Shown here one piece after another: positions 17,428 through 25,694 of a DNA stretch of 64,000 nt. Under the pieces are notes generated by a model that did no database searches, was not told where the DNA came from, and saw nothing but the letters and a program-made list of their open reading frames with translations. Source of the stretch: JBAZTO01 sp041661865 (lineage in GTDB: Bacteria > Planctomycetota > Phycisphaerae > SM23-33); NCBI GenBank assembly GCA_041661865.1, contig JBAZTO010000011.1, positions 1 to 64,000 of the forward strand, written 5' to 3'. The position numbers were made by a program, and so were the translations under genes. Position 1 is the first letter of the stretch, and the number at the start of each line of letters is the position of its first letter.

Positions 17428-17662
17428 TCTGGAATCATCGTCCTTCCGGATGTGGACGGTTTTCGCAGAAAGCCGGGGACACGATACCGGTTATTATGCC
17501 GCCCGTCTGTCGGTAGGCGTGTTTGCCGCACGCGGGAACGCGACTTCCGCATGGCTGCAAACACCTGCCTGCCGGCAGATCGCAGCCGTAACGCCAGATC
17601 AAACAGCAATTCCCGCGAGCTTGCGATGCGCGGCTGGTTCGGAGTTCGTCATTCGTCATTTC
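17428..17662. other. Intergenic region without a recognisable gene
   Basis: This is a convergent spacer between the phosphoesterase and the ABC permease. It contains a GAGTTCGTCATTCGTCATTT motif at 17640-17659 of the kind often seen in dispersed repeats. No open frame in it resembles a known protein. Confidence 0.4.
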
Positions 17663-19450
17663 TCAAGCCCGGAAGATCGCGCCCAGCCGCTTGCCCAGCA
17701 GGGCCGAGGCCAGCGCCATCGTCCCGCCCAACAGAACCATGCCGTACACGCCCAGGGCCGAGGCGATGTTGGCCGCGTCGGGATTGCCCGAAGTGGCCTG
17801 GCTGTAGATTTCCTTCGTGATGGGGTAGGCGGCCTCCCGCTGGGCCAGGATCAGCGAGTCGCTGACCTCCAGCACCGCGAAGGCGAAGGTCAGCACCGCC
17901 GCGGCGACGATGTTGGCTGCCACCAGCGGCACGGTGATGCCAAAGACCGTCCGCACCCGTCCGGCGCCGAGGTTCCGGGCGACCTCCTCCAGCGAGGTGG
18001 GCACCTGCTGCAGGCCGGCCGAGACGCCGCGAAGCACAAACGGCAGGCGCCGCACCGAGTACGCGATGACCAGGATCACCACGGCGTGGTTTCGCGGGCC
18101 GATCTCCGACAGCGGGATCGTCACCTGCCAGGATCCCAGGTGGAAGGAGAAGTCGCTGGCGGTCATCGCGACGTACCCGGCGGCCAGGATCAGCCCCGGC
18201 ACGGCCAGGGGCAGCATGGCCAGGCCGTCCAGCAGTGTGTGGCCCCAGACCCTCGTCCGCACGATCAGCCACGCCGCCAGGCAGCCCAGCACGATGTCGA
18301 TGATCGTCGAGAGCGAGGCGTAGTGCAGGCTGTTGAGGATCGACTGGAACGTCGCGGGCCGCTCGAGAACGAACCTGAGGTGCTCCAGCGTCCAGCGGGT
18401 GGGAAGGACGGTGTTGACCCACCGGCCCGAGAAGGCCGTCAGGATCACGCCCACGTGCGGCAGCATGGCCAGGAAGATGATCGTGCCGAACAGCAGCCAG
18501 GCCAGGGCCGTCCCGGTCCAACCGAGCTTGCGGACGTCGGCGGCGCTGGAGGCCTTGGCCGTCTCGGCCGAGATCGCCCGGCCGAAGAAAAACTTGCCCA
18601 GTATGTAGAGCGAGACCGACGCGCCCAGCATGATGAACACCAGGCTGTAGATGCCCGGCGAGGTGTCGCTCTTGGCCAATTCCTTGAAGATGGTGGCCGG
18701 GATGACCTCCTGGAAACCCAGGATCAGCGGCGTGCCCACGTCCGTCAGCGCCCAGATGAACACGATGGTTCCGCCGGCAAAAAGCCCCGGCCGCATCAGC
18801 GGCAGCGTGATGGCCACGAACGTCCGCCACGGGCCGGCCCCCAGGTTGCGCGCCGCCTGGCTGTAGGCCGGGTCGATGTTGGCCAGGGCCGCCGAGGCGT
18901 TGAGGTACAGGATCGGGAACAGGTGCAACGCCTGCATGATCACCACGCCGGCAAAGCCGCTGCCCAGCCAGTCCGGCGGCAGCGAGCGCGAGAAGTCCAG
19001 CAGGCCGATATGCTCCAGGGCCAGGTTGATCGCACCGAACTGGCTGAGCAGGTGCCGCATCGAGATCGCGCCCACAAAGGGCGGCAGGATCATCGGCACC
19101 AGCAGCAGCATGGCCAGGACGCCCAGCCCGCGGAAGTGGCACCGCGCGCGGATCAGGGCCGGCGGAATCGCGATCACCATCGCCAGCAGCGTGCTGCACG
19201 TGGCCAGGGCCACGCTGTTGACCATCTGGCGGATCATGACCGGATCGCTCAGCTTGGCCCTGAACCAGTAGAGCGTCAGGTGGCCCTTCTCGAAGAAGCC
19301 CTGGCTGATGGCCAGGCCGACGGGCAGGACCAGAAACACCAACAGAAAGGCCAGGATGATGACTTCGCCCAGCAGCGCCATGGGGTTGGCCTGCGTCGCG
19401 CGGGACAGTTGCAGCAGCGGATTGTCCCTGGGAGGTTTCGGCGAGGTCAT
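17663..19450 (-). CDS. ABC importer permease, fused two-domain (FbpB type)
   Basis: This 595-residue permease contains two BPD_transp_1 modules with about twelve membrane helices. Each module has its own EAA loop, AARNLGAGPWRTF in the first half and VARNLGAGRVRTVF in the second. The arrangement matches ferric-iron (FbpB/AfuB) permeases and some related importers. The start ATG overlaps the stop of the binding-protein gene by four bases, so translation is probably coupled. No ATP-binding subunit gene is next to it. The substrate is likely Fe3+ or a small oxyanion complex; I cannot decide. Confidence 0.9.
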   Translation of the reverse strand: MTSPKPPRDNPLLQLSRATQANPMALLGEVIILAFLLVFLVLPVGLAISQGFFEKGHLTLYWFRAKLSDPVMIRQMVNSVALATCSTLLAMVIAIPPALIRARCHFRGLGVLAMLLLVPMILPPFVGAISMRHLLSQFGAINLALEHIGLLDFSRSLPPDWLGSGFAGVVIMQALHLFPILYLNASAALANIDPAYSQAARNLGAGPWRTFVAITLPLMRPGLFAGGTIVFIWALTDVGTPLILGFQEVIPATIFKELAKSDTSPGIYSLVFIMLGASVSLYILGKFFFGRAISAETAKASSAADVRKLGWTGTALAWLLFGTIIFLAMLPHVGVILTAFSGRWVNTVLPTRWTLEHLRFVLERPATFQSILNSLHYASLSTIIDIVLGCLAAWLIVRTRVWGHTLLDGLAMLPLAVPGLILAAGYVAMTASDFSFHLGSWQVTIPLSEIGPRNHAVVILVIAYSVRRLPFVLRGVSAGLQQVPTSLEEVARNLGAGRVRTVFGITVPLVAANIVAAAVLTFAFAVLEVSDSLILAQREAAYPITKEIYSQATSGNPDAANIASALGVYGMVLLGGTMALASALLGKRLGAIFRA

Positions 19451-20967
19451 CGCGCCACCTCTTGGAACTGGTGGGAAAAAAAGTCGCGCCAGCCGTTGGT
19501 GAGGGTCAATGCGGCGGCTGGGTCCTTCAGACGCGCCGCCACCGCGTTCATCTTGTCGAGGCTCTCGACGTTCTCGGGCAGCCGGTTGAACAGATCCAGG
19601 CGGCGGGCATACTCCTCGGCGGCGGCGGGGTCAGCCTGCAACTGGTTCAGCCGCCGACGGGCGGCGCGGAGCCTGTCGATGTTGTCCAGTACAGCCGAGC
19701 CGATCAGTTGCCGCAAGACGCCGAAGTGGACCTTCTGCATGGCCGGCGTGACGAGCATCGCCTGCCCGGACTGGTAGGGGTTGATGATCCGCGGGGCCAG
19801 CTTGCCGGCGTAGATTTCGTAGACGTCGCGGCGGATGGGCTGGCGGCCCAGGACGAACCGCACCGGGCCGTCCTCTTCGCCCGCTCGCAGGGCCCACAAC
19901 GCCTGCCCGCGCGCCGAGAGCACGAAGTCCACGAAACGCTGGGCCAGCTCGGGGTGGGGGGGATTCTTGAGGATGGAGATCGGGTCGGCGCTGAAGGTGG
20001 TCTGCCCCGGCGGGCTGATGTAGGCCAACTGGTCGGGCGCCTCAGCCACGCGGACCACGCCGTAGAAGTCGATGCACGCAGCCACCGGCGACTCGCCCAG
20101 GACCGGTGAATTGGCGGCCCCGCCGGCGCTGTCGGCGAATCGCTTGGCGTTGGCCAGGATTCGCAGCAGCTTGGCCCAGCCAGCCGGCCAGGTCGACTCG
20201 GAGACCACGATCATGCGGTAGGCCGCCGCCGCCGCGGCGGACTGGCCCGGGTCGGCCAGGGCCAGCAGGTCGGCAAAACGCCTATCGCCCAGGTCGTCCC
20301 ATTGGGCCGGCGGGGCGATGCCGCACCTGGCCAGCACGCCCGAATTGTACAGGAAGCCAAATCCGCTGATGGCCGAACCGACCCAGTTGAATCGCCGCGC
20401 GCCATCGTCGGGAGCGGCCTTGTCTGCCGGGCCGGCCGGTGTCGTGGCGCCGGTGGCGGCGACTTCGTACATCGGCAGGCCGCCGAACTGGGCGGGCACG
20501 TTCTCCAGCACGTCGGCCTGGAGCGTCAGCGGCTGGAGCAGGCCCGCCTTGGCCAGCGAGGTGTGCATGATGTCCCCGCCGCCCCACAGCACGTCGATGC
20601 CGCAGCTTGGGGCGCGGCTGTAGACATTCTGGAGGTACTTCTCGATCGTCGAGCCGCCGCCGCCCACCTGCGACTGGATCAGCTCGACCCGCTGGCCGAA
20701 CTGGACGGCGTGGTGGAGCGAAAACGCGGCGCTGAACTCGTTGATGATGTTCTCATTGTTGGGGCTGATGATCTCCAGCTTGACCGCCGGCAGCTCCTCG
20801 AGGCCCTTGCCCCATTTTTCCCGCACCTGGCGATCGACCTCGGCGGCCCGCGCGTCGGCGGGGGCCTCCTGTTTCGAGCAGCCGGGCAACCAAGCCGACA
20901 ACGCGCATAACAGGGCCGCGGCGGCGAAGCAACCGTACGGCCGATGGCATGAAATCAAAGGATTCAT
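19447..20967 (-). CDS. ABC importer solute-binding lipoprotein (Fe3+ type)
   Basis: This 506-residue protein has a signal peptide ending in a lipobox (SAWLPGC). A periplasmic-binding-protein fold follows, with GIDVLWGGGDIMHTSLAKAGLL and PDQLAYISPPGQTTFSADPISILKNPPHP, typical of the Fe3+/AfuA group. The C-terminal 110 residues are helical and longer than usual. The ATG at 20967 is the family-like start; the open frame upstream runs through repeat sequence. It is the first gene of a two-gene unit with the permease. Confidence 0.88.
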   Translation of the reverse strand: MNPLISCHRPYGCFAAAALLCALSAWLPGCSKQEAPADARAAEVDRQVREKWGKGLEELPAVKLEIISPNNENIINEFSAAFSLHHAVQFGQRVELIQSQVGGGGSTIEKYLQNVYSRAPSCGIDVLWGGGDIMHTSLAKAGLLQPLTLQADVLENVPAQFGGLPMYEVAATGATTPAGPADKAAPDDGARRFNWVGSAISGFGFLYNSGVLARCGIAPPAQWDDLGDRRFADLLALADPGQSAAAAAAYRMIVVSESTWPAGWAKLLRILANAKRFADSAGGAANSPVLGESPVAACIDFYGVVRVAEAPDQLAYISPPGQTTFSADPISILKNPPHPELAQRFVDFVLSARGQALWALRAGEEDGPVRFVLGRQPIRRDVYEIYAGKLAPRIINPYQSGQAMLVTPAMQKVHFGVLRQLIGSAVLDNIDRLRAARRRLNQLQADPAAAEEYARRLDLFNRLPENVESLDKMNAVAARLKDPAAALTLTNGWRDFFSHQFQEVAR

Positions 20968-21029
20968 CCTTTTATCCAGCGTGCCTGCCTTCGGGATCAG
21001 GGCTGGTACTCTGCGATATTCTGATCTGG

Positions 21030-21103
21030 TAGGTGCCACGGCTGCGTTGTGTGCAGCCGTGCATGGCGTCAACACTGCTGCAAACACCGCAGCAGTGGCA
21101 CCA
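21030..21103. repeat. Second palindromic repeat family (GGCTGC..GCAGCC type)
   Basis: Two units in opposite orientation, GCCACGGCTGCGTTGTGTGC and ACTGCTGCAAACACCGCAGC, lie upstream of the ABC operon. A near-identical unit (ACGGCTGCAAACACCGCAGC) occurs at 34502-34529. This family is unrelated in sequence to the ACAGGCGAGACGCCTGT family. Confidence 0.75.
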
Positions 21104-21234
21104 AATCCATCGTTTGACGAGTCACGGAACACTCGACAATGCTACCAGTTAATGCAGAACCCATGCCCAGTCAAGAAGTTCCGGCCCCCAGGCTGTCGCG
21201 TGCGGCCTGTCCCGCCGCGGCGGGAGCGGGCAGG

Positions 21235-22410
21235 TCAGGACAGAAACATTGCGAGCTTTTCAAGAACTTGGCCCACAACGATTTCCGGAGTGGATGCCCC
21301 GGCCAGAACTCCAATCCGCAGGGGCCGGCGGGTCGGCAAATACTCTTTTACCGTCAGCGGGCGGCTGCTGGCCAGATCGATGGTTTGAAGCTCGTGGGCC
21401 GAGAGGATTGCATCGGCGTCTTCCACGAAGTAGGCCGGGCAATAGCGGCGCGCCACCTCGTAAAGGTGCCGGGTGTTGGACGAGCCAAATCCGCCCACCA
21501 CGATCACCAGGTCGCAGCCTTGGCGGCAAAGCTCCAGCCCCGCAGCCTGTCGTGCCTGCGTTGCCTGGCACACCGTCGGCTGGAGGAGCAGGTGCTGCTC
21601 GATCGCCTCGCCGCCGAATCGTTGGGCGAAGCGGCGGCTGAGCAGGTCGCGCAGCTCGATCGTTTCGTCGTAGAGCATGGTGGTCTGGCTGACCTGGGCC
21701 AGGCGGATGAAGGGGTCGAGGCTGTCGGCGTTGGTGGCCTTGGCGTCGAAGACTTCGCTGAACGCCGCGGCCGGCCCTTGCCCGAGGATCATGTCGGCAA
21801 AAAGCTCCGCCTGGCCAAGGTTGCCCACGACGAGGTATTTGCCGCCGATGTCGGCCAGCCGGCTCTTGGTCACCACGGTTTCATCGTGCTGGGCCCGGCC
21901 GAAGATGAGGACGGCGTAACCCTGGGCCACGGCCTGCTCGGCCCAGGTCCACAGCCGGCGGACGTCCACGCACGAGGTGTCGATGATCTCGCAGCCGATG
22001 GCCCGCAGCCGGCGCTCGACGGGCAGCGGCACGCCGAAGGCCGGGATGATGGCACAGTCGGCGGGGGCAATGAACTTTTCCAGGTGCTCCACCTCGCCGG
22101 CCGAGAGAATCTGCACGCCCTGGCCGCCAAAGTAGGTGTTCACCCACGGATTGTGGATGATCTGGCCCAGGAGGAAGAGCCGCTGGCCCTTGCCGCGATG
22201 GGCCCGCACGGCTTGGTCGAGCATGACCAGCGCGCGGCGCACGCCGCGACAGAACCCGAAGACCCTGGGCACCAGCAATTGGCCGCCCGCAAGTTCCCAT
22301 ACTCCGCCGCTGCTTCGCACGCGATTAACCACCGGGGAGTCGAAGCTGTCCATCTCCGTCGCTTCACGCGAACCGGCGGAGGGCGTCATGTCGTCTGGTG
22401 ACATCGGCAT
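21235..22410 (-). CDS. ispH: IspH (LytB) homologue lacking one conserved histidine
   Basis: IspH reduces HMBPP to IPP and DMAPP, the last step of the MEP isoprenoid pathway, using a 4Fe-4S cluster. The three cluster cysteines are present (Cys54 in FGFCRGV, Cys147 in DTSCVDV, Cys281 in CQATQARQ). So are His86 (IHNPWVN), His175 and Glu177 (QHDETVVT) and Thr244 (SQTTM), with a GSSN motif. The position of the usual AHGV histidine is phenylalanine (Phe125 in PAFGVP), and the DATCP motif is changed to DTSCV. It is either a divergent functional IspH or a paralogue with another role. The start is uncertain; ATGs at 22404 and 22389 are alternatives. Confidence 0.85.
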   Translation of the reverse strand: MPMSPDDMTPSAGSREATEMDSFDSPVVNRVRSSGGVWELAGGQLLVPRVFGFCRGVRRALVMLDQAVRAHRGKGQRLFLLGQIIHNPWVNTYFGGQGVQILSAGEVEHLEKFIAPADCAIIPAFGVPLPVERRLRAIGCEIIDTSCVDVRRLWTWAEQAVAQGYAVLIFGRAQHDETVVTKSRLADIGGKYLVVGNLGQAELFADMILGQGPAAAFSEVFDAKATNADSLDPFIRLAQVSQTTMLYDETIELRDLLSRRFAQRFGGEAIEQHLLLQPTVCQATQARQAAGLELCRQGCDLVIVVGGFGSSNTRHLYEVARRYCPAYFVEDADAILSAHELQTIDLASSRPLTVKEYLPTRRPLRIGVLAGASTPEIVVGQVLEKLAMFLS

Positions 22411-22509
22411 GCCGATTATGATAGCAGGAACAGGCCGTGTGGGAGACCCCGAATATCAGAACCCTGCCGCTCGGGATGCGCCGAGGGATTTACGACGCGC
22501 GATCAGCGA

Positions 22510-23247
22510 TCATTTCTTCTTTTCTTCGACGGAGCGAAGGAGGTCTTCGATCTGTCGCTGAATGAGCTGGTCGCGGTTCTTGGTGCGATCGCGAAAAACG
22601 GCCCGCTTGCGTTCGAGGTTCCGCTCGGACTCCTTCAGGTCATATTCCTTTTCCTGCTGTTCGGCGTCGAAACGTGCGGCAACGACCTGGGCCAGTTCCT
22701 TGTGGAGTTTGGCCGTCTCAGCGGGCGAGGGATGTTCCCGCAGGCGGTCCATGATGCTCCATTGCCGCACCTTCAACTGGGACCGCAGGATGTAGGCGTC
22801 CTGAATCGACTGGGGCAGACGCCGCCATTCCCTGTACCACTCCAGCGACTTGATCCTGGCCTCCTGGTACTCAGCCGGCCTGCTCTGCCTGAGTGCCATC
22901 AACTTCTCATAGTGCCTGGGCAGGCGGGCCCTGAGCATGGTCATCATCTGCTCTTCCGTGGCCTGGTCATCTGCCGCCTTGTCGGCCTCGGAGGGCTGGG
23001 TCGCGGGGCTGGAGGCCGGCTGGGTTGAGGCCTGGGTTGTTGTGGCGCAGGTCGTGCTTGACTGCGAGGCCACAGGCGAGACGCCTGTGCCACCAGGAGT
23101 GGTCGTGGCGCGGGTTGTGCTGGTCGGCCGAGTTGTGGCGCGGGTGGCGCTTGCCGGCCTGGGGGCGGCGGCTGCGCGGACATCGGCCGGCCCAAGCATA
23201 AGGAGGAGCGTCGCGATCCCCAGGCACACCCGATAAGCCTTTACCAT
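22510..23247 (-). CDS. Secreted Thr/Ala-rich, coiled-coil protein with an absorbed REP repeat
   Basis: This 245-residue protein starts with a signal peptide (MVKAYRVCLGIATLLLMLG..RAAAA). A low-complexity Ala/Thr/Ser/Pro linker (about 30-95) follows, then a charged helical domain with many Glu, Arg and Gln residues up to the KKK end. Within the linker lies TPGGTGVSPVAS, the translation of a REP-like palindrome (23069-23095). AAGGTGG precedes the ATG at 23247. It is third in a chain after the sigma and anti-sigma genes and resembles the small periplasmic heptad-rich proteins found with some ECF systems. The function is unknown. Confidence 0.78.
   Translation of the reverse strand: MVKAYRVCLGIATLLLMLGPADVRAAAAPRPASATRATTRPTSTTRATTTPGGTGVSPVASQSSTTCATTTQASTQPASSPATQPSEADKAADDQATEEQMMTMLRARLPRHYEKLMALRQSRPAEYQEARIKSLEWYREWRRLPQSIQDAYILRSQLKVRQWSIMDRLREHPSPAETAKLHKELAQVVAARFDAEQQEKEYDLKESERNLERKRAVFRDRTKNRDQLIQRQIEDLLRSVEEKKK
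23069..23095. repeat. REP-like palindrome inside a coding sequence
   Basis: A full copy (ACAGGCGAGACGCCTGTG, then CCACC) lies in frame in the linker region of the secreted protein gene. It is read as GGTGVSPVA. Confidence 0.85.
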
Positions 23248-23273
23248 GTTCCACCTTGCCTGCGCAACAATCC

Positions 23274-23807
23274 TCACGTGGTCGAATCGTTAAGGTAATC
23301 GTCCAGCCAGCTCTCGTCGGCCTGCACGTCGCTGCCGTTGTTCTGGGCATCCACAGGGGCCGGCGTGTAGACCAACGAGGTCATCTCTTCCTCCAGGGCG
23401 CTGACTCTCTCGGCCAGTGCGCCGGTGTCATCGCCCCCAGCCGACGAATCGGACGGGGTGGACAACGCGGCGAACAGCACCGAGGCGGGCACGTCAGGCC
23501 CGTTCGAGGGCGCGGGCATCCACAGTACCGTCACGGCCAGCACGATGGCGGCCGCCACGGCCAGGATCGCGCCGACAAAGGCACCCACCCGCAGCGAGTG
23601 GTGCTTCCGCCGCGCCACGGCCCGCGTCAGGCGATTCCGGGCCGCCGTCATCGCCGCGGCAGGGACCGGGGCATCCAGCATCGGGCCCCAGGCTGCCTCC
23701 TGGCGGCGAATGTCCTGGGCCGCCTGCAATTCCGGGCCTTCCAGGCGCAGGTCTTCCCCATCCAGCCAGCGTGCGATTCTGTCGTATTGTCGCTCAGTCG
23801 GTTCCAT
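23274..23807 (-). CDS. Putative anti-sigma factor, single-TM
   Basis: This 177-residue protein has a cytoplasmic N-terminal half (starting MEPTERQYDRIARWLDGE), one hydrophobic segment at about 74-96 and an acidic extracytoplasmic tail. The N-terminal part resembles the short helical heads of anti-sigma factors, but no zinc-binding HxxxCxxC is present. It overlaps the sigma gene by 14 bases, and the downstream frame also touches its stop codon. Binding and sequestering of the adjacent ECF sigma factor is inferred from context. Confidence 0.75.
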   Translation of the reverse strand: MEPTERQYDRIARWLDGEDLRLEGPELQAAQDIRRQEAAWGPMLDAPVPAAAMTAARNRLTRAVARRKHHSLRVGAFVGAILAVAAAIVLAVTVLWMPAPSNGPDVPASVLFAALSTPSDSSAGGDDTGALAERVSALEEEMTSLVYTPAPVDAQNNGSDVQADESWLDDYLNDSTT

Positions 23808-24375
23808 GGCGTTTACCCATCACTTCCTTCAGCGTCCGCAGTCCCCGGTGCACTCGCGCCAGCACCGTTCCCAGCGGACAGTCGTACATCTCGGCGATCT
23901 CTTTGAAGCTCATCTCGGCGAAATGTCTCAGGAGCATCATGTCCCGCGTCTTTGAGTCCAGCTTGTCCAGGGCCTGGTTCAGTTCCACCGACGCCTCGCG
24001 GGCCAGCATCTCGGCATCGGCCAGGGGGCCGTCCGCGACCAGCCGCTCGCCCAGCGAGACGGCCCCTTCGACTTCCGCCGATATGCTCAAGGGCGTCGGG
24101 TTGGCCTTGCCCCGGCGTATCCGGTCCCGCACCATGTTCGCGGCGATCCGGAACAACCACGGTTCCAGCCGTCCCCGGTCGTCGTAGTCCTTCAGCCGGC
24201 GGACCATTCGGAGCATGAACTCGCCCAGCAGGTCTTCGGCGTCATGATGGTTGCCGCAGGCTCGGAGAAAGTACCCATAAAGACGGGGGCCGTAGGCATC
24301 CAGCATCGCCTGGTACGCCTCGGCCGATCCCTTCTGAGCCGAGGCTATCATGGCGCGAAGCTGTGCAGGGTCCAT
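23794..24375 (-). CDS. ECF-type sigma-70 family RNA polymerase sigma factor
   Basis: This 193-residue protein has a region 2 (YGYFLRACGNHHDAEDLLGE, then RLEPWLFRIAANMVRDRIRR) and a region 4 helix-turn-helix (MSFKEIAEMYDCPLGTVLAR). The linker is about 45 residues. It heads a three-gene minus-strand unit with the putative anti-sigma factor and a secreted protein, a common layout for envelope-stress ECF systems. The ATG at 24375 is the only reasonable start. Target promoters cannot be predicted from this window. Confidence 0.92.
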   Translation of the reverse strand: MDPAQLRAMIASAQKGSAEAYQAMLDAYGPRLYGYFLRACGNHHDAEDLLGEFMLRMVRRLKDYDDRGRLEPWLFRIAANMVRDRIRRGKANPTPLSISAEVEGAVSLGERLVADGPLADAEMLAREASVELNQALDKLDSKTRDMMLLRHFAEMSFKEIAEMYDCPLGTVLARVHRGLRTLKEVMGKRHGTD

Positions 24376-24555
24376 GTTCCATTCCGTCTAACGTTTCTAA
24401 CCAGGGATTATTGCCCTATGGTAGTGGATTGCAGGCACCTCCAACAAGGCGCTTTCCGGGAAGGTTAGAGGTTAAAGGTGAGAGGTTAAAGGTGAGAATA
24501 TGGCTTGCTGCTTCCCTCTTGCCTCTTCCCTGCTGCCTGTTCCCTGCTTCTGGCG
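24376..24555. repeat. Purine-rich/pyrimidine-rich repeat element
   Basis: GAGGTTAAAGGTGAGAGGTT repeats at 24466-24496 face a CTTCCCTCTTGCCTCTTCCC tract at 24510-24548. The strands could form an imperfect hairpin. It separates the lptB and sigma-factor units; there is no gene. Confidence 0.55.
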
Positions 24556-25296
24556 TCAATCCCGGTCGAATTCATCGCCGCGGAAGGTGTGCCCCAGATA
24601 GGTGCGGCGGACCAGTTCGTCGTTGACGAGGTCCTTGGGCGCCCCTTCGCGGAGAACCTTGCCGTCGTCGATGATGTACGATCGGTCGGTAACGGTCAGC
24701 GTTTCCCGGACGTTATGGTCGGTCAGGAGCAGGCTGATGCCGCGGTCGCGAAGGGCGCATATCTCCCGCTGGAGGTCTTCGACGGCGATGGGGTCCACCC
24801 CGCTGAAGGGCTCATCCAGCAGGATCATCGTGGGGTTGGTCACCAGCGCGCGGGCGATTTCCAGCTTCCTCCGCTCACCGCCGGAGAGGGTTCTTGCCAA
24901 CTGCGGGGCCTGGCGGGTCAGGTGGAACTGGTCGAGAAGCTGGTCGCAGCGGTCGTTGCGATCCTTCTTGGACAGGCTCATGGTCTCGAGGATGGCCAGC
25001 AGGTTCTGGCGGACGGTGAGACGCTGGAAGATGCTGGGCTCCTGCGAGAGGTAGCCCATGCCGCGCCGGGCCCGCTTGTACATCGGAATCCGCGTGACGT
25101 CCACGCCCTCGAAGACGACGGTCCCGCCGTTGGGCTGGATCATGCCGATGGTCATGCGGAAGGTGGTGGTCTTGCCCGCGCCGTTGCGCCCGAGCAGGCC
25201 GACGATTTCGCCCTGATTCACCATGAAGGAGACGCGGTCGACGACGGCCCGGCCGCCGTAACGTTTCTCTAAGTCCCTGGCCTCCAGCAGTATCAT
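24556..25296 (-). CDS. lptB: LptB-type ABC transporter ATPase
   Basis: This 246-residue ATPase has Walker A GRNGAGKTT, signature LSGGERRKLEIARAL, Walker B MILLDEPFSGVDP and switch TDHNVRETL, which is characteristic of LptB. LptB powers extraction of lipopolysaccharide from the inner membrane with LptF and LptG. Presence of the gene implies LPS or a similar lipid in the outer membrane. The other lpt genes are not adjacent. LptB is closely related to branched-chain amino acid ABC ATPases, but the YLSQEPSIFQRLTV and TDHNVRETL motifs favour LptB. Confidence 0.93.
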   Translation of the reverse strand: MILLEARDLEKRYGGRAVVDRVSFMVNQGEIVGLLGRNGAGKTTTFRMTIGMIQPNGGTVVFEGVDVTRIPMYKRARRGMGYLSQEPSIFQRLTVRQNLLAILETMSLSKKDRNDRCDQLLDQFHLTRQAPQLARTLSGGERRKLEIARALVTNPTMILLDEPFSGVDPIAVEDLQREICALRDRGISLLLTDHNVRETLTVTDRSYIIDDGKVLREGAPKDLVNDELVRRTYLGHTFRGDEFDRD

Positions 25297-25694
25297 TCCG
25301 CTATTCCCTAATCTGCCCGTCAGGATGTTCTCTGACTGTGGGCAATATGTGGATAACTTCCTGTCAAACCGCCAACCTCAGCGAAACCCCAGACCGACCG
25401 CAGCGGCCGATTGTGGCTTCGCAAGGGCCATCCGACAAGGCTATGACTGTAACGCCTTCTCAATAAGCATCTTGCAGCAAGAAAGCCCGCTTGACGCCCC
25501 GTCAATGCACTTTTGCTGCGCAATCTGGAGCCTATTTCTTTACCGCCGCAGATCGCCGGGGGGCCAAGCCCGTTGGCTGTGCATAACTTTCTCAGGGCGT
25601 ATCGGGAACACATCCGAATAATCGTCACAGCTTTTCCTCGCTGTGCCGCACACAGACCGGAAAGCCCGTGCCACAACACCTGCCGGGATACGCC
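25297..25694. other. Gene-free spacer with two DnaA-box-like sites and a long-range inverted repeat
   Basis: No gene is seen in this 398-base stretch between lptB and lepB. It holds TGTGGATAA (25348-25356), a perfect DnaA-box complement, and TGTGCATAA (25578-25586), both followed by CTT. It also holds a 10-base inverted repeat, AGGGCGTATC at 25594-25603 and GATACGCCCT at 25687-25696, the second arm overlapping the lepB stop codon. These may be chance, regulatory, or remains of a lost element. Confidence 0.45.

Noticed and set aside
17450..19777. A 775-residue plus-strand frame across the ABC permease
   Set aside because: It is rich in Arg, Gln, His and Gly, typical of antisense frames in GC-rich DNA. 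The minus-strand permease with EAA loops explains the region.
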